Shown here: one piece after another, positions 1 through 9,422 of the stretch
Layout: each line of letters begins with the position of its first letter
Position numbering within the stretch: position 1 is the first letter of the stretch
NCBI RefSeq assembly: GCF_022538055.1
Contig: NZ_JAKZAM010000013.1
Location: 80,626 to 144,625, forward strand
Direction: 5' to 3'
DNA length: 64,000 bases
Source of the DNA: Cognataquiflexum nitidum
GTDB taxonomy: Bacteria; Bacteroidota; Bacteroidia; Cytophagales; Cyclobacteriaceae
Translations under genes and position numbers: made by a program
Notes under the pieces: generated by a model
What the model was told of the DNA's origin: nothing
Seen by the model: only the letters and a program-made list of their open reading frames with translations
Databases searched by the model: none

Positions 1-1
1 A

Positions 2-505
2 GAGAATATCCCCTATGTTGGATTTCTATTTATAGGACTGATGAATGATGCCGGAAATCCCTATGTCATCGAATACAATGTAAGAATGGGGGATCCAGAA
101 ACTGAAGCAGTATTGCCGCGGATCAGCAGTGATTTTGTAGATTTACTTTATTCTATGGGAACGGGTAATTTGGATTCCTACCAATTGGAGACCGCTTCAT
201 ATACCTGCACTACTGTAGTTTTGGTAGCAGGCGGCTATCCGGGAGATTACGAAAAAGGCAAAAAGATAGTAGGTCTTGACGCTCACGAATCATCGTCAAA
301 ATCCTTAATCTTTCATGCGGGCACGAAAATTTCTGATTCGGGAGAAATCCTTACAAACGGCGGAAGGGTACTTGCCATCACCGGCATAGGCAAAGACATC
401 ACCACAGCACTTGAAAACGCATATTCCAGGGCTTCTGAAGTTTGTTGGGAAGGTATATATTTTCGTAAAGACATTGGTCAGGATGTTTTGAAATTGAAAA
501 AATAA
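2..505 (+). CDS. purD: Phosphoribosylamine--glycine ligase, C-terminal part (cut by window edge)
   Basis: This is the C-terminal part of GAR synthetase, which joins glycine to phosphoribosylamine using ATP in purine biosynthesis in the cytoplasm. The frame is open from base 2, so the gene starts outside the window. The visible protein carries the ATP-grasp signature YVIEYNVRMGDPETE, where the Glu and Asn are the usual magnesium ligands, followed by the C-terminal domain with segments such as VVLVAGGYPGDYEKGK and LTNGGRVLAITGIG that are typical of PurD. The stop codon is 45 bases before the next gene on the same strand. The family assignment is secure; only the N-terminal two thirds cannot be inspected. 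Confidence 0.94.
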   Translation, partial: ENIPYVGFLFIGLMNDAGNPYVIEYNVRMGDPETEAVLPRISSDFVDLLYSMGTGNLDSYQLETASYTCTTVVLVAGGYPGDYEKGKKIVGLDAHESSSKSLIFHAGTKISDSGEILTNGGRVLAITGIGKDITTALENAYSRASEVCWEGIYFRKDIGQDVLKLKK

Positions 506-550
506 ATACAAAACAAAGAGGAGAACATTTCTCCCATTATATATAAAAAT

Positions 551-1966
551 ATGTCAGGATGTACTAGCTGCTCAACCACCTCCGGATCTAGCGGAGGTTG
601 CCAAAATAACGGCACATGTGGTACAAGCGATTGCAATAAAATGAATTCCTTTGATTGGCTTACCCATATGGAGATTCCGACAATTGATAAATTTGATATT
701 GTCGAAATCAAATTCAAAGGTGGAAGAAAAGAGTATTACAGAAACATTGACCGCATTTTCCTCACCACAGGTGACCCTGTAGTGGTAGATGTCCCCAATG
801 GCCACCATATCGGATATGTGTCCTTGCAAGGCGAACTTGTTCGACTTCAGATGCAAAAAAGGAAAATCAAGGATGATGATAATATCCTTAGGATCTATAG
901 GGTAGCCACCCAAAAAGACCTTGAAAAGTGGGAAGAAGCCAAAAACAGGGAAATCCCGACTTTATACCGGGCAAAACAGATCATCGACGAAATGAAAATG
1001 GAGATGAAACTGTCCGATGTCGAGTTTCAATCCGACAATTCTAAAGCCACCTTTTACTATTCCGCAGATGACCGTGTGGACTTCAGGGAATTGATCAAAT
1101 CACTTGCATCGGAATTTAAAATCCGTGTTGAAATGCGTCAGATAAGTCTGAGGCAGGAAGCAGGAAGGCTTGGAGGAATCGGAGTCTGTGGCAGGGAATT
1201 GTGCTGCTCTACCTGGATCTATGACTTCAAGAGTGTGAATACCTCCGCTGCAAGGTACCAGAACCTTTCCCTCAACCCAACCAAACTTTCAGGGCAATGC
1301 GGCAGACTAAAATGTTGCCTGAACTATGAGTTAGATACTTACATGACTGCTTTGAGTGATATTCCTGAAGTAGACAAACCTCTTCAGACAGAAGCAGGAT
1401 ACGCAAAACTCCAGAAAACTGATATCTTCAGGAAACTGATGTGGTTCAGCTACAACAATGACAATAACTGGCATTCCATCACTTGCGAAAGGGTTTCTGA
1501 AATTCTTGAACTGAATTCAAAAGGGGTTATTCCTTATGATCTCAAAACCAACCATGGAAAGGAACAAGAAGACCTGATTTCAAAATCCAATATGGAACTT
1601 GAGGCTCTAGACAAAAAGTTTAGCAAAAACAAGAAAACCAAGAAGAAAAAGAAACCTAGAAATCCCGGAGAAAACCTGTTGGGGGCCAAAGACAGTTCCG
1701 GACCTGAGGCCAGACAAATCACAACAAAACCCGAAGGAAAACCGAATAGGCAATCTTCTGAAAAGCCAAATCAAAACAGGCAACCCCCTCCTCGAAAAAA
1801 TGTAGAGAACCGTCCCAAACCGATTGAAAACCAAGAGAAAGGGCCTCAAATTCCTAGAGAAGTGAATCCTGAGCAAGTTTCAAAAAAGAAGAAAAACAAC
1901 AAAAGACGGTTTAATTCAAGGAACAAGGGCGAGCAAAACAAAGGTGATCAAAACCAAGGACAATAA
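551..1966 (+). CDS. ricT: PSP1-domain protein, RicT (YaaT)-like, with Cys-rich head and basic tail
   Basis: The 471-residue protein has a PSP1/RicT core with the hallmark Cys segments GVCGRELCCSTW (about residues 213-224) and SGQCGRLKCCLNYE (about 247-260). In Bacillus, RicT belongs to a RicA-RicF-RicT Fe-S complex that influences mRNA processing; in Bacteroidota the same family sits beside gldH, as here. Two unusual parts are visible. The first 30 residues are rich in Cys, Ser and Gly (Cys at 4, 7, 17, 23 and 28), and the last 110 residues are a disordered Lys/Asn/Pro/Gln tail. The stop codon lies one base before the best gldH start, so the two are probably co-transcribed. The family is clear; the molecular role in this phylum is not established by the sequence. 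Confidence 0.87.
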   Translation: MSGCTSCSTTSGSSGGCQNNGTCGTSDCNKMNSFDWLTHMEIPTIDKFDIVEIKFKGGRKEYYRNIDRIFLTTGDPVVVDVPNGHHIGYVSLQGELVRLQMQKRKIKDDDNILRIYRVATQKDLEKWEEAKNREIPTLYRAKQIIDEMKMEMKLSDVEFQSDNSKATFYYSADDRVDFRELIKSLASEFKIRVEMRQISLRQEAGRLGGIGVCGRELCCSTWIYDFKSVNTSAARYQNLSLNPTKLSGQCGRLKCCLNYELDTYMTALSDIPEVDKPLQTEAGYAKLQKTDIFRKLMWFSYNNDNNWHSITCERVSEILELNSKGVIPYDLKTNHGKEQEDLISKSNMELEALDKKFSKNKKTKKKKKPRNPGENLLGAKDSSGPEARQITTKPEGKPNRQSSEKPNQNRQPPPRKNVENRPKPIENQEKGPQIPREVNPEQVSKKKKNNKRRFNSRNKGEQNKGDQNQGQ

Positions 1967-1967
1967 T

Positions 1968-2417
1968 ATGAATGCAAGATTTATAGCATTGATCTTCACG
2001 GTTGCCATCCTGATGGCAGGATGTAATGGTGAAAGGGTTTTTGAAGAATATAAGGGATTTAAATCAGGATCTTGGGATGTTTCGGATACTGTTTCTTTTG
2101 AGATTTCCGAGCTTCCATCTTCCCACAGTACTATATTGGGAATAAAGTATACCAAAGATTATGAGTTTAGAAATCTTTATTTGAGATATATCTTGAAGGA
2201 TAGCCTTGATCAAATAGTGGAGACCAAGTTATTGGACATACCCTTATTTGATAGTAAAACCGGAAAACCACTCGGTGAAGGATATGGTAGTTCTTTTACG
2301 AAATATGATACACTTCCTCTGGAAAATACTTTCAGCAGTATTCACATTTTGCAATACATGAGAGTGGAAAAACTTTCTGGAGTTGAAACAGTCGGAGTGA
2401 AAGTGATAAAAAAATAG
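1968..2417 (+). CDS. gldH: Gliding motility lipoprotein GldH
   Basis: This is a 149-residue lipoprotein: a short signal peptide ends in the lipobox LMAGC, so the mature protein would be lipid-anchored. The mature start, with VFEEYKGF and a nearby SGSW, followed by beta-rich sequence (FEISELP, LYLRYILKDS), fits GldH, which is needed for gliding in Flavobacterium-type bacteria. I chose the ATG at 1968, which directly follows the ricT-like stop; an earlier in-frame ATG at 1944 would overlap that gene and put charged residues before the signal peptide. The gene ends two bases from the end of the convergent helicase gene, with no terminator visible between them. The ricT-gldH order supports the call. 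Confidence 0.86.
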   Translation: MNARFIALIFTVAILMAGCNGERVFEEYKGFKSGSWDVSDTVSFEISELPSSHSTILGIKYTKDYEFRNLYLRYILKDSLDQIVETKLLDIPLFDSKTGKPLGEGYGSSFTKYDTLPLENTFSSIHILQYMRVEKLSGVETVGVKVIKK

Positions 2418-2419
2418 CC

Positions 2420-5400
2420 TCAATCTCCCAATATTGGTCTATCCATCCAATATTGCCTGCTGTAATAAAACCTGTATGGCCATCCTTTTTCCTTCAACTG
2501 AAGTGGATGATATACAAATGCTTCTTTAGCGCTAGAGGCGTCATACAACCTTTGGTCATCAGTGACCAATGCTTCCCGATATTGATCATTGATTTTGACT
2601 GCAAGATCCATCCATGTAGAGGAGGGGAATTTTTCTAATGAAAATCCTTGGTTATCCCCCTCAATCTTGTCTTTCAAAGACCAGCCGGTTTCAAATCTGT
2701 GGGGAACCTGAACAGGTATTTCGAAGGCCTTTCCTTTAGAAATATCAATAACAAAATTGAGATAATCCCTGAGTAATTTGATTCCCTCATTTTTCAATTG
2801 ATCGGCATTAAAATCAGTAGGTTTGATGCTACTGATGACAGTGATTTCTTTTTTGGCCCTTGAGATTGCCACATTCAACCTATTGATCCCGCCTTTTTTG
2901 GAAAGCATCCCAAAGTTGGCAATGAGTTTTCCTTTTTTATTCTTGGCATATCCTATACAAAATATCACCCTGTCAAATTCGTCCCCCTGCACATTTTCAA
3001 TATTCTTGATGGAGATGTTTTCTTGTTGGATCACATTTTCTTTGAATACGAGTTCACGGATATATTCCATTTGAAAAAAATTGAAAGTGATCACCCCGAT
3101 ACTTTGCTGTGGATCGATTTCCTGAATCAACTTTATTTCCTCCAATACCGCTTCTGCTTCCCTCACATTAACTTGTTTCTCCCAAATACCATCTACATAC
3201 TTCCATTTGAATGGATTTTTCGCTTCATTGACTAATTCCATTCTGGCCAACATTTTCAGCCTATTTTCATAAAAAATCTGATTAGAAAAATGAATAAGGG
3301 GCAGTTGCTCACTTCTATAATGTCCCTGTAACCAAAATTTCTTAAAATAGGCAGACGCAAGTTCAAGCAATGATTCGGTCTCTGTTTCGATACCCTCCTC
3401 GTCAGTTTCCAGCCTCACCTGATACAGGTCAAACGGCCTCAGTTGATTGGAATCTCCGGCTATGACTGTCTGTTTCCCCCTCAGCATTGCCGGAAGTCCA
3501 CGCTCAACATAACATTGTGAGGATTCATCAAAAATTACAAGATCAAAAGATTGCTTCAATGGAAAAAGCGCGGATACAGTCTCCGGTGAAGCAAGCCAAC
3601 AGGGTACCAATTGGAATATTTCCCTTTCGAAATTTTCCACCAATTTTTTAATGCTCCAGATTCTCTTCTGCTTACCTACCTGATGGGAAAGTTCACGGTA
3701 TGTCAAAAGATTCCCAAGTCTGTTGTATTCAAGGTTTTTGTAAGTGTTTTCCCTTAACCTGATTTCGGCAATGTATCTGGACAGTTTCCATTTTTCCAAA
3801 ACTGCCTCCATCAATTCTTCTTGGGTCTGATTGGTTTTTGGTGTGACCACATCCTGAAGCAAAGGATATTTGGTCTCAATATGGCCTATCCAGCTAAGTT
3901 TTAGGCCTGATAAAAACAGATTTTTAAGACTATCAAATTCCCTTTTCGGATTCGTTACAAGGATTTTTTCCATGACTTGGATATCCTGATCCTTCAGTCG
4001 GTTTCGCAACCTATCGAATGTCACGATATCAGGAAAGACCTCATTTACCTGGGATTTGAGAGATAAAATCCCTTCTCCCGTTCTCTCTGTAAAAAGATGT
4101 TGAATCTGAATTTTACTCAGGTAAAGGGACCAATAGGGAATTTTCGCCTCTAACTCTTCAATATTTTTTAAAATCAAATTGAGCCTTCCTAAAAAACCAA
4201 TTCCAGAATCCAGCTTTTCTGTCAAAACCTCTGTCAAAGCGCCAAATTCATGATATATGTTTTTGGCCTTAACCGTCTCTTTATATAAATCTGATACATG
4301 GTTAAAGGAAATAAAGTCAAAAGGTTTTTCAGGTAACTCAATCCAGTCTTTTTCTATCAAAAGAGAATATTGATGGTTTAGATTCAATCGGTTTTCAAGC
4401 TTTTTGATCAAAGTATTCACCCCCACAGCATTGGATTGTAACTTATTTTTAGCCAATAAATGGTAAATACTTTGGAATCTTTTCTTTTTCCAGAACAAGG
4501 GAATATTCCTTCTCCAGCCTTTTTTTCTTTCCAAAAACTCTAAAGAAAGCCGGAGGAGGTTTTCAGTCTTTCCGTCCTCACTTTGCCATTCCACCCCTTC
4601 TTCGGATAAAAGGAACTTGATAGCATCAAGCTTATGCTCGAGCCAAAGAAGATCCACTTCACTTTCAGGTAAATTTTTTAAGGCCCAAAATAGGTGCAAG
4701 TTTTGCTCTTGCTTCAGGAGCTTCAATAAATCTTGGATCTTTTGTTTTTGCTCATAAAAGGAAAATAAAAATGATGACTCAAATGAATCAAGGCCTGTAA
4801 AATCACCTTCAAAACTTTGCTTTAGTAGATGAATCTCAGACATGACTTCCTCAATCCTTTTGGACACAGCCGGTTCAAAACTACTAAAATCAACCCTGTG
4901 GAGCCAAAAGGACTCAGGGTTTTGATAGCTTCTATAAAAACCGGAATAAGATTTGAAATCCCTTAAAAAATCATTTACCATTCCCGCGTGAAACCTTCTG
5001 TAATATTGGGTCATGTCAAATGCCTCATCGGACAATTTGGAACCTAGATAAAGTTCTTTTACCGGTACACCACATTCTTCCGTATTGTAGAGGGCTTTTT
5101 TCAAACTCGAGAAATAGTCACTTTGGTAATCTATCAGTCTTGAATATTGAGAAAACTGCCTTTCCAACTGAATAGCATCAATACCCCTATTCAACTCCTG
5201 ATACCTATCCAAAGACAGGATTTGATCCTGTATCTTTTTATATAAAGCCTTTCTGTCGGCCCGAAAATCATGTACCAAAGACAAAAAAGAACCAAATCCT
5301 TCATTTGACAACCTTTTAAACACCACATCCAAGGCAGCTCGTTTTTGTGAAACGATGAGCACTTTTTTTCCCCTCGATATAAAATCAATGGCAAGGTTAC

Positions 5401-6364
5401 TGATGAGTTGGGATTTTCCGGTACCCGGAGGGCCTTCCACTACGCAGGATCTTCCTTCTCTTACTGATTTGATGACTTCCTCCTGACTCGCATCCACCGG
5501 AAAAACAGTGTAAAGCTGGTCTTCACGGACAGATATTGGTTGCTCCTCTTCCGGTGCAAACCATTTATGAAATAAAGATTCCAAATCAGGGAACTCCTCT
5601 CCTGCTATCAGGTCTTCATAATCCTGAATCAAAAAACTTGCTTTCTGAGAAAACTGGCCCAAAACGCCGTAGGGCCTTAATTGAAGTTTTCCGGTTTTGA
5701 GTTTCTCCTCGTCCAGGGACTTAGAAGATTCGGGAATAGTGGAAATCTTGTTTTCGTATAATTCAGAACTGAAGTTCAAAAAAAACTCTTCTTTGAGCAA
5801 AGCATACAAATCATTCCGGAAACCTATTGGATCGGTTGAGAAATTTTCCAAAGGGTTTTCCTCTCCGAAATAATTGTGGGCTTTGCCATAAATATGGGCA
5901 TATGCCAACAAAAAAGCTTTGTTGAATAAGGGGACATCACCGGCATTTCGGGTCAAAATCCACCGATTTTCCATTTTCTCCAATTCTACCGGAAAGAAAA
6001 TCAAAGGGCATCTGATTACTTGGTCATTGAGTAATTTCCCTTCTACAAATGGCCAACCCACAAAAAGGCTCTTTTCGCCCGTTTCGGTTTCAGCAGTTTT
6101 GACGAGGTGCTCAAGCCTGTTGAGCCTTTGGGATAGCAGATTGACTTTTGAATCACGTGGATCAGCCAAAGGAATCAATGAAATATTTTTGTCTTTGCCC
6201 AAAATTGCTTCAATGAGCCCAAAAGCCGGTTGGTGGTTTAAAAAATCCAGGTCATTCAAATCTATCATCTGATTGGGAATCAATCGGGGCAGGTATATCG
6301 ACCGGTTCCTGCTGGAAAGGTCCAATAACCTATTGAGATAAATCTGAAGGATATCCTTGAGCAT
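2420..6364 (-). CDS. Giant superfamily 1 (Upf1-like) helicase with DUF4011-like N-terminus and possible nuclease-like C-terminus
   Basis: The roughly 1,314-residue protein carries a Walker A motif GPPGTGKS about 310 residues in, motif Ia-like VLIVSQKRAALD, a Walker B motif VIFDESSQ, motif III AGDSNQLRPF, a VQGDEFDRVIF segment and a motif VI NVAISRAKKE. These order as in SF1B/Upf1-like helicases. About 600 residues of mostly helical sequence separate Walker A and B. The N-terminus (LNRLLDLSSRNR) resembles DUF4011. The last 90 residues (EKGWPYRFYYSRQYW at the end) resemble the Vsr/MTES_1575-like nuclease tail of related helicases, although the usual catalytic residues are not obvious. I prefer the ATG at 6364 because an upstream in-frame start at 6421 would run into the SDR gene. 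It may act in DNA repair or defence; no partner gene indicates which. Confidence 0.83.
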   Translation of the reverse strand: MLKDILQIYLNRLLDLSSRNRSIYLPRLIPNQMIDLNDLDFLNHQPAFGLIEAILGKDKNISLIPLADPRDSKVNLLSQRLNRLEHLVKTAETETGEKSLFVGWPFVEGKLLNDQVIRCPLIFFPVELEKMENRWILTRNAGDVPLFNKAFLLAYAHIYGKAHNYFGEENPLENFSTDPIGFRNDLYALLKEEFFLNFSSELYENKISTIPESSKSLDEEKLKTGKLQLRPYGVLGQFSQKASFLIQDYEDLIAGEEFPDLESLFHKWFAPEEEQPISVREDQLYTVFPVDASQEEVIKSVREGRSCVVEGPPGTGKSQLISNLAIDFISRGKKVLIVSQKRAALDVVFKRLSNEGFGSFLSLVHDFRADRKALYKKIQDQILSLDRYQELNRGIDAIQLERQFSQYSRLIDYQSDYFSSLKKALYNTEECGVPVKELYLGSKLSDEAFDMTQYYRRFHAGMVNDFLRDFKSYSGFYRSYQNPESFWLHRVDFSSFEPAVSKRIEEVMSEIHLLKQSFEGDFTGLDSFESSFLFSFYEQKQKIQDLLKLLKQEQNLHLFWALKNLPESEVDLLWLEHKLDAIKFLLSEEGVEWQSEDGKTENLLRLSLEFLERKKGWRRNIPLFWKKKRFQSIYHLLAKNKLQSNAVGVNTLIKKLENRLNLNHQYSLLIEKDWIELPEKPFDFISFNHVSDLYKETVKAKNIYHEFGALTEVLTEKLDSGIGFLGRLNLILKNIEELEAKIPYWSLYLSKIQIQHLFTERTGEGILSLKSQVNEVFPDIVTFDRLRNRLKDQDIQVMEKILVTNPKREFDSLKNLFLSGLKLSWIGHIETKYPLLQDVVTPKTNQTQEELMEAVLEKWKLSRYIAEIRLRENTYKNLEYNRLGNLLTYRELSHQVGKQKRIWSIKKLVENFEREIFQLVPCWLASPETVSALFPLKQSFDLVIFDESSQCYVERGLPAMLRGKQTVIAGDSNQLRPFDLYQVRLETDEEGIETETESLLELASAYFKKFWLQGHYRSEQLPLIHFSNQIFYENRLKMLARMELVNEAKNPFKWKYVDGIWEKQVNVREAEAVLEEIKLIQEIDPQQSIGVITFNFFQMEYIRELVFKENVIQQENISIKNIENVQGDEFDRVIFCIGYAKNKKGKLIANFGMLSKKGGINRLNVAISRAKKEITVISSIKPTDFNADQLKNEGIKLLRDYLNFVIDISKGKAFEIPVQVPHRFETGWSLKDKIEGDNQGFSLEKFPSSTWMDLAVKINDQYREALVTDDQRLYDASSAKEAFVYHPLQLKEKGWPYRFYYSRQYWMDRPILGD

Positions 6365-6368
6365 GGGT

Positions 6369-7181
6369 TTATTTGAAAGGGGAATCTTTTTCTTTGGCCA
6401 TGTGATTATACACAATCCCATCCATGATTCCCGGCATCCATTTATTCAGAAACACAGCCAATTTCCCCTGCCTTGTAAGTACAATATCCCTTTTTCTTTT
6501 GATGGTCGCTTGGAAAATTTCTTGGGCAACTTCCTCTGATGTCATCATTTTTTCTTCCTCTCTGGGCGATTCTCCCTGAACAGTTCCGTCGGCGGTCAGT
6601 GCATTATTGCGGATATTTGATGCAGTAAAACCCGGGCAAGCCACCAAGACATGAACTCCCCTTTTCATCACCTCCGTCCTTAGGGATTCAAAAAAACCAT
6701 TCATCGCATATTTGCTTGCTGTATAGGCTGTTCGGGCAGGAGTACCTCGATAGCCGTTGATAGAAGAGACCCCTACTATCGATCCTTTATATTTAAGAAT
6801 ATGAGGAAGGCAATATTTGGACGCGTAGACTGTACCCCAAAAATTTGTATCCATCACTTTTCTGAAAACCTCCATATCTAAATCTTCAAATAATGCCCGC
6901 ATCGAGATCCCGGCATTGTTGATCAGGATGTCGATTCTACCGAAATGCCCGATTGTCTCCTCAGCTATTTTTTTATTGTCTGATTCCGAACCTGCATCCG
7001 CCAAAATCCCATAAGCGTCTATTCCTGACTTTCTGAGCAAATCTAAGGCATTGTCCAATTTGGCCTGAGACCTTCCGGTGATTACGACCTTGCAGCCTGC
7101 TTTTCCAAAAACCAATGCGCAAGCCTCTCCTATTCCTGAAGTAGCTCCGGTCACAATGACAACTTTATCTTTTAATTTCAT
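6369..7181 (-). CDS. SDR-family NAD(P)-dependent oxidoreductase
   Basis: This is a 270-residue classical short-chain dehydrogenase. The cofactor-binding glycine motif TGATSGIGEA lies near residue 12, NNAGIS near 90, the catalytic Ser is in VGVSSING, and the active-site YTASKYA supplies Tyr and Lys. ACPGFTAS follows as the cofactor/substrate loop. The C-terminal stretch (KLAVFLNKWMPGIMDG) is a membrane-proximal tail common in the group that acts on lipid-like substrates, but the substrate cannot be read from the sequence. It is the upstream gene of a minus-strand pair; the helicase start lies four bases after its stop. The spacer upstream (7182-7356) is shared with the divergent rlmD. Confidence 0.9.
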   Translation of the reverse strand: MKLKDKVVIVTGATSGIGEACALVFGKAGCKVVITGRSQAKLDNALDLLRKSGIDAYGILADAGSESDNKKIAEETIGHFGRIDILINNAGISMRALFEDLDMEVFRKVMDTNFWGTVYASKYCLPHILKYKGSIVGVSSINGYRGTPARTAYTASKYAMNGFFESLRTEVMKRGVHVLVACPGFTASNIRNNALTADGTVQGESPREEEKMMTSEEVAQEIFQATIKRKRDIVLTRQGKLAVFLNKWMPGIMDGIVYNHMAKEKDSPFK

Positions 7182-7343
7182 GGATGTGGGTTTGAAAGCT
7201 TAAAGATAAAAATTCGACTTGAAGGCTTGCAATCAGATCAGATGTTTTTAGGAAGATAGATCATATCGTGGCTTTCAGGAATCAGGATTGGTTTAGCTTG
7301 AGATTTTAATTTTTCATTTCTCCAATCTTCCGAGCCAAAACCT

Positions 7344-7351
7344 TATTTTTG
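7344..7351 (+). promoter_or_regulatory. Candidate -7 promoter element for rlmD (TATTTTTG)
   Basis: TATTTTTG matches the Bacteroidota -7 consensus TAnnTTTG and ends five bases before the annotated rlmD ATG. If used, transcription would start almost at the first ATG, so either the mRNA is nearly leaderless or translation begins at the second in-frame ATG (7369). No convincing -33 TTG was identified, so this remains a weak call. Confidence 0.33.
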
Positions 7352-7356
7352 CGCCC

Positions 7357-8763
7357 ATGTCAAGAAAGATGAAAAATAAAGTAATCCCTAACCTGAGGAT
7401 TGAAAGGATAGCGGCGGAAGGTAAATGTGTAGCACATCATGAGGGAAAAGTGGTTTTTGTACAGAATACAGCTCCCGGTGATTTGGTGGATGTCCGCATC
7501 AGCAGAGGAAAAAGCTCCTTCATGGAGGGGGAAGCCATTAGATTTCATGAATATTCTAAAGACAGAATCGAACCTTTTTGTTCTCACTTTGGAACTTGCG
7601 GAGGTTGCAAATGGCAACATATCAATTACGATTTACAGAAAAATTACAAAAGACAGCAAGTTGTCGATCAGTTTGAAAGGATAGCCAAAGTAGAAATTCC
7701 TGAAGTATTGCCAATTCTTGGCTCGGCAAAAACACAATACTACCGCAACAAACTTGACTTTACATTTTCCAACAACCGTTGGCTGACGAGAGAAGAAATC
7801 AATTCCGGGGCCCAATTTGAAAGAAATGCCTTGGGGTTTCATATTCCCAAGATGTTTGACAAAATAATAGATATCGATCATTGCTATCTTCAGGGAAATA
7901 TTTCCAATGAAGTCCGTATAGCGGTGAGAGACTTTGCCTTGGAAGAAAAACTCTCCTTCTATGACATCCGAAATCAGGTCGGACTTCTGAGAAACCTGAT
8001 TATCAGAACCACGAGTACAGGTGAATCAATGGTCATTGTCCAATTTGGCGAGGATGACATGGAGTCTGTCAATAAAGTCATGAAATTTCTTCAGCAAAAA
8101 TTCCCCCAGATCACTTCCTTACTTTATATCATCAACCTGAAAAAGAACGAAACCTTCAACGACCTTGATGTCATCACCTTTTCAGGCAAGGACTACATAG
8201 AGGAAGAAATGGAAGGCCTCAAATTCCGGATCGGTCCCAAATCTTTTTACCAGACCAATTCCGAACAGGCTTACGAACTTTATAAGGTTGCAAGAGATTT
8301 TGCCGGCCTTCAGGGCAATGAAGTGGTTTTTGACCTTTATACCGGTACAGGCACAATTGCAAATTTTGTGGCCAAAAACGCAAAACAGGTCATAGGGATA
8401 GAATATGTCGAGGCTGCCATCGAAGATGCAAAGCTAAACGCCACAGTGAATGGAATAGAAAATACCCAGTTTTATGCAGGTGACCTGAAGGATATTCTGA
8501 CTGAAGATTTTGCAAAAAACCATCCAAAACCTGATGTCGTCATCACCGATCCTCCGAGGGCAGGGATGCACGAGGATGTGGTCAAAATGTTATTGAAACT
8601 GGAAGCTCCAAAAATCGTGTATGTAAGCTGCAACCCAGCCACCCAAGCGAGGGATGTGGCTTGGCTATCAGAGAAATATTCGGTAGATAAAATCCAGCCG
8701 GTGGATATGTTTCCCCATACCTATCATGTAGAAAATGTAGTACGCTTAACTTTAAAACCATGA
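7357..8763 (+). CDS. rlmD: 23S rRNA (uracil-C5)-methyltransferase, RlmD/RumA family
   Basis: This 468-residue SAM-dependent methyltransferase forms 5-methyluridine in 23S rRNA. An N-terminal TRAM domain (about residues 12-70) is followed by an Fe-S cluster motif with Cys75, Cys81 and Cys84 (FCSHFGTCGGC) and a probable fourth ligand in DIDHCYL. The SAM-binding segment DLYTGTGTIANF and motif TDPPRAGMHEDV come next. The nucleophile is Cys425 in YVSCNPATQARD, and the C-terminal DMFPHTYHVE is typical. The four Cys ligands favour RumA-type over cluster-free relatives such as TrmA, but the exact target base is inferred from family. The next gene overlaps its stop codon by four bases (ATGA), which suggests translational coupling. 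Confidence 0.92.
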   Translation: MSRKMKNKVIPNLRIERIAAEGKCVAHHEGKVVFVQNTAPGDLVDVRISRGKSSFMEGEAIRFHEYSKDRIEPFCSHFGTCGGCKWQHINYDLQKNYKRQQVVDQFERIAKVEIPEVLPILGSAKTQYYRNKLDFTFSNNRWLTREEINSGAQFERNALGFHIPKMFDKIIDIDHCYLQGNISNEVRIAVRDFALEEKLSFYDIRNQVGLLRNLIIRTTSTGESMVIVQFGEDDMESVNKVMKFLQQKFPQITSLLYIINLKKNETFNDLDVITFSGKDYIEEEMEGLKFRIGPKSFYQTNSEQAYELYKVARDFAGLQGNEVVFDLYTGTGTIANFVAKNAKQVIGIEYVEAAIEDAKLNATVNGIENTQFYAGDLKDILTEDFAKNHPKPDVVITDPPRAGMHEDVVKMLLKLEAPKIVYVSCNPATQARDVAWLSEKYSVDKIQPVDMFPHTYHVENVVRLTLKP

Positions 8764-9137
8764 TTTCAGATTTCAATGATCCCGAACTAAGCGGCAAATA
8801 TCTTGGAACCATTACCAAAGACTTTGTCAAAGTTTCGGATATCCTTAAAGAAGCTTCCTATCAGGTCAGAAGTAGAAAATTCTCTGACTTTCCGATCTTT
8901 CCTATTTCAAAAGATGTACAGCCTATTGGAAAATTGCTTTTGGGCAAAGTGGAAAAAGACTTGGATTGGAATTATTTCATCACCTACGTAGATGAATTTT
9001 TACAAAGGAAACTTATAGCTGAGGAATTATTGGATGAATTTAAGGCTGCTTACAAAGACCCCGATGAGTTCTGTTGCCTCTTTGTAATGGATGGGGTCTT
9101 TACAAGTTTCGTGTATATACCTTATCCTGAAGATTAA
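8760..9137 (+). CDS. Hypothetical 125-residue protein coupled to rlmD
   Basis: I do not recognise this family. The protein is small, acidic and soluble-looking, with no signal peptide or membrane segment. It contains hydrophobic-aromatic patches (FSDFPIFPISK, DLDWNYFITYVDEFLQRKLI, FCCLFVMDGVFTSFVYIPYPED). Its ATG overlaps the rlmD stop in an ATGA junction, and a clear terminator follows nine bases after its stop, so the two genes form a closed two-gene operon. That linkage suggests a role near translation or RNA modification, but nothing in the residues proves it. The ORF is very likely real because of the coupling and the terminator. Confidence 0.8.
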   Translation: MISDFNDPELSGKYLGTITKDFVKVSDILKEASYQVRSRKFSDFPIFPISKDVQPIGKLLLGKVEKDLDWNYFITYVDEFLQRKLIAEELLDEFKAAYKDPDEFCCLFVMDGVFTSFVYIPYPED

Positions 9138-9145
9138 GTTTTATA

Positions 9146-9176
9146 AAGTCCTGAAAAATTCAGGACTTATTATTTT
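9146..9176 (+). terminator. Rho-independent terminator of the rlmD operon
   Basis: A perfect 10-bp stem (AAGTCCTGAA, loop AAA, TTCAGGACTT) spans 9146-9168 and is followed by an AT-rich tract ATTATTTTTATA. It lies nine bases after the preceding stop codon. Confidence 0.8.
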
Positions 9177-9422
9177 TATAAACTCATCGAAATTTGACGA
9201 GGTTTTTTGATTTTTTTTTCCTTTTAACCATACTATTCTACCTCAGGTTGATCAAATCCACCCGGAATTACACGAGACTATTGATTTTTTTAGAAAGCGT
9301 AATTATATTGAGTTGTTAATCGAATACGGAATATTATTTCACCGATTAATATTATGTAAAAATATCGTTGTTAGACTCACTATTTATCCGTTCCTTTAAT
9401 TCAATTACTTATTTTCTTAAAT
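9177..9422 (+). other. Leader/promoter region of the nutrient locus
   Basis: This AT-rich stretch separates the rlmD terminator from the sigma-factor gene. No ORF, tRNA or strong hairpin is visible. It should contain the promoter of the FecI/FecR-SusCD locus, but I could not identify a convincing -33/-7 pair; TATTTATCC at about 9379 is only a loose match. Confidence 0.5.
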
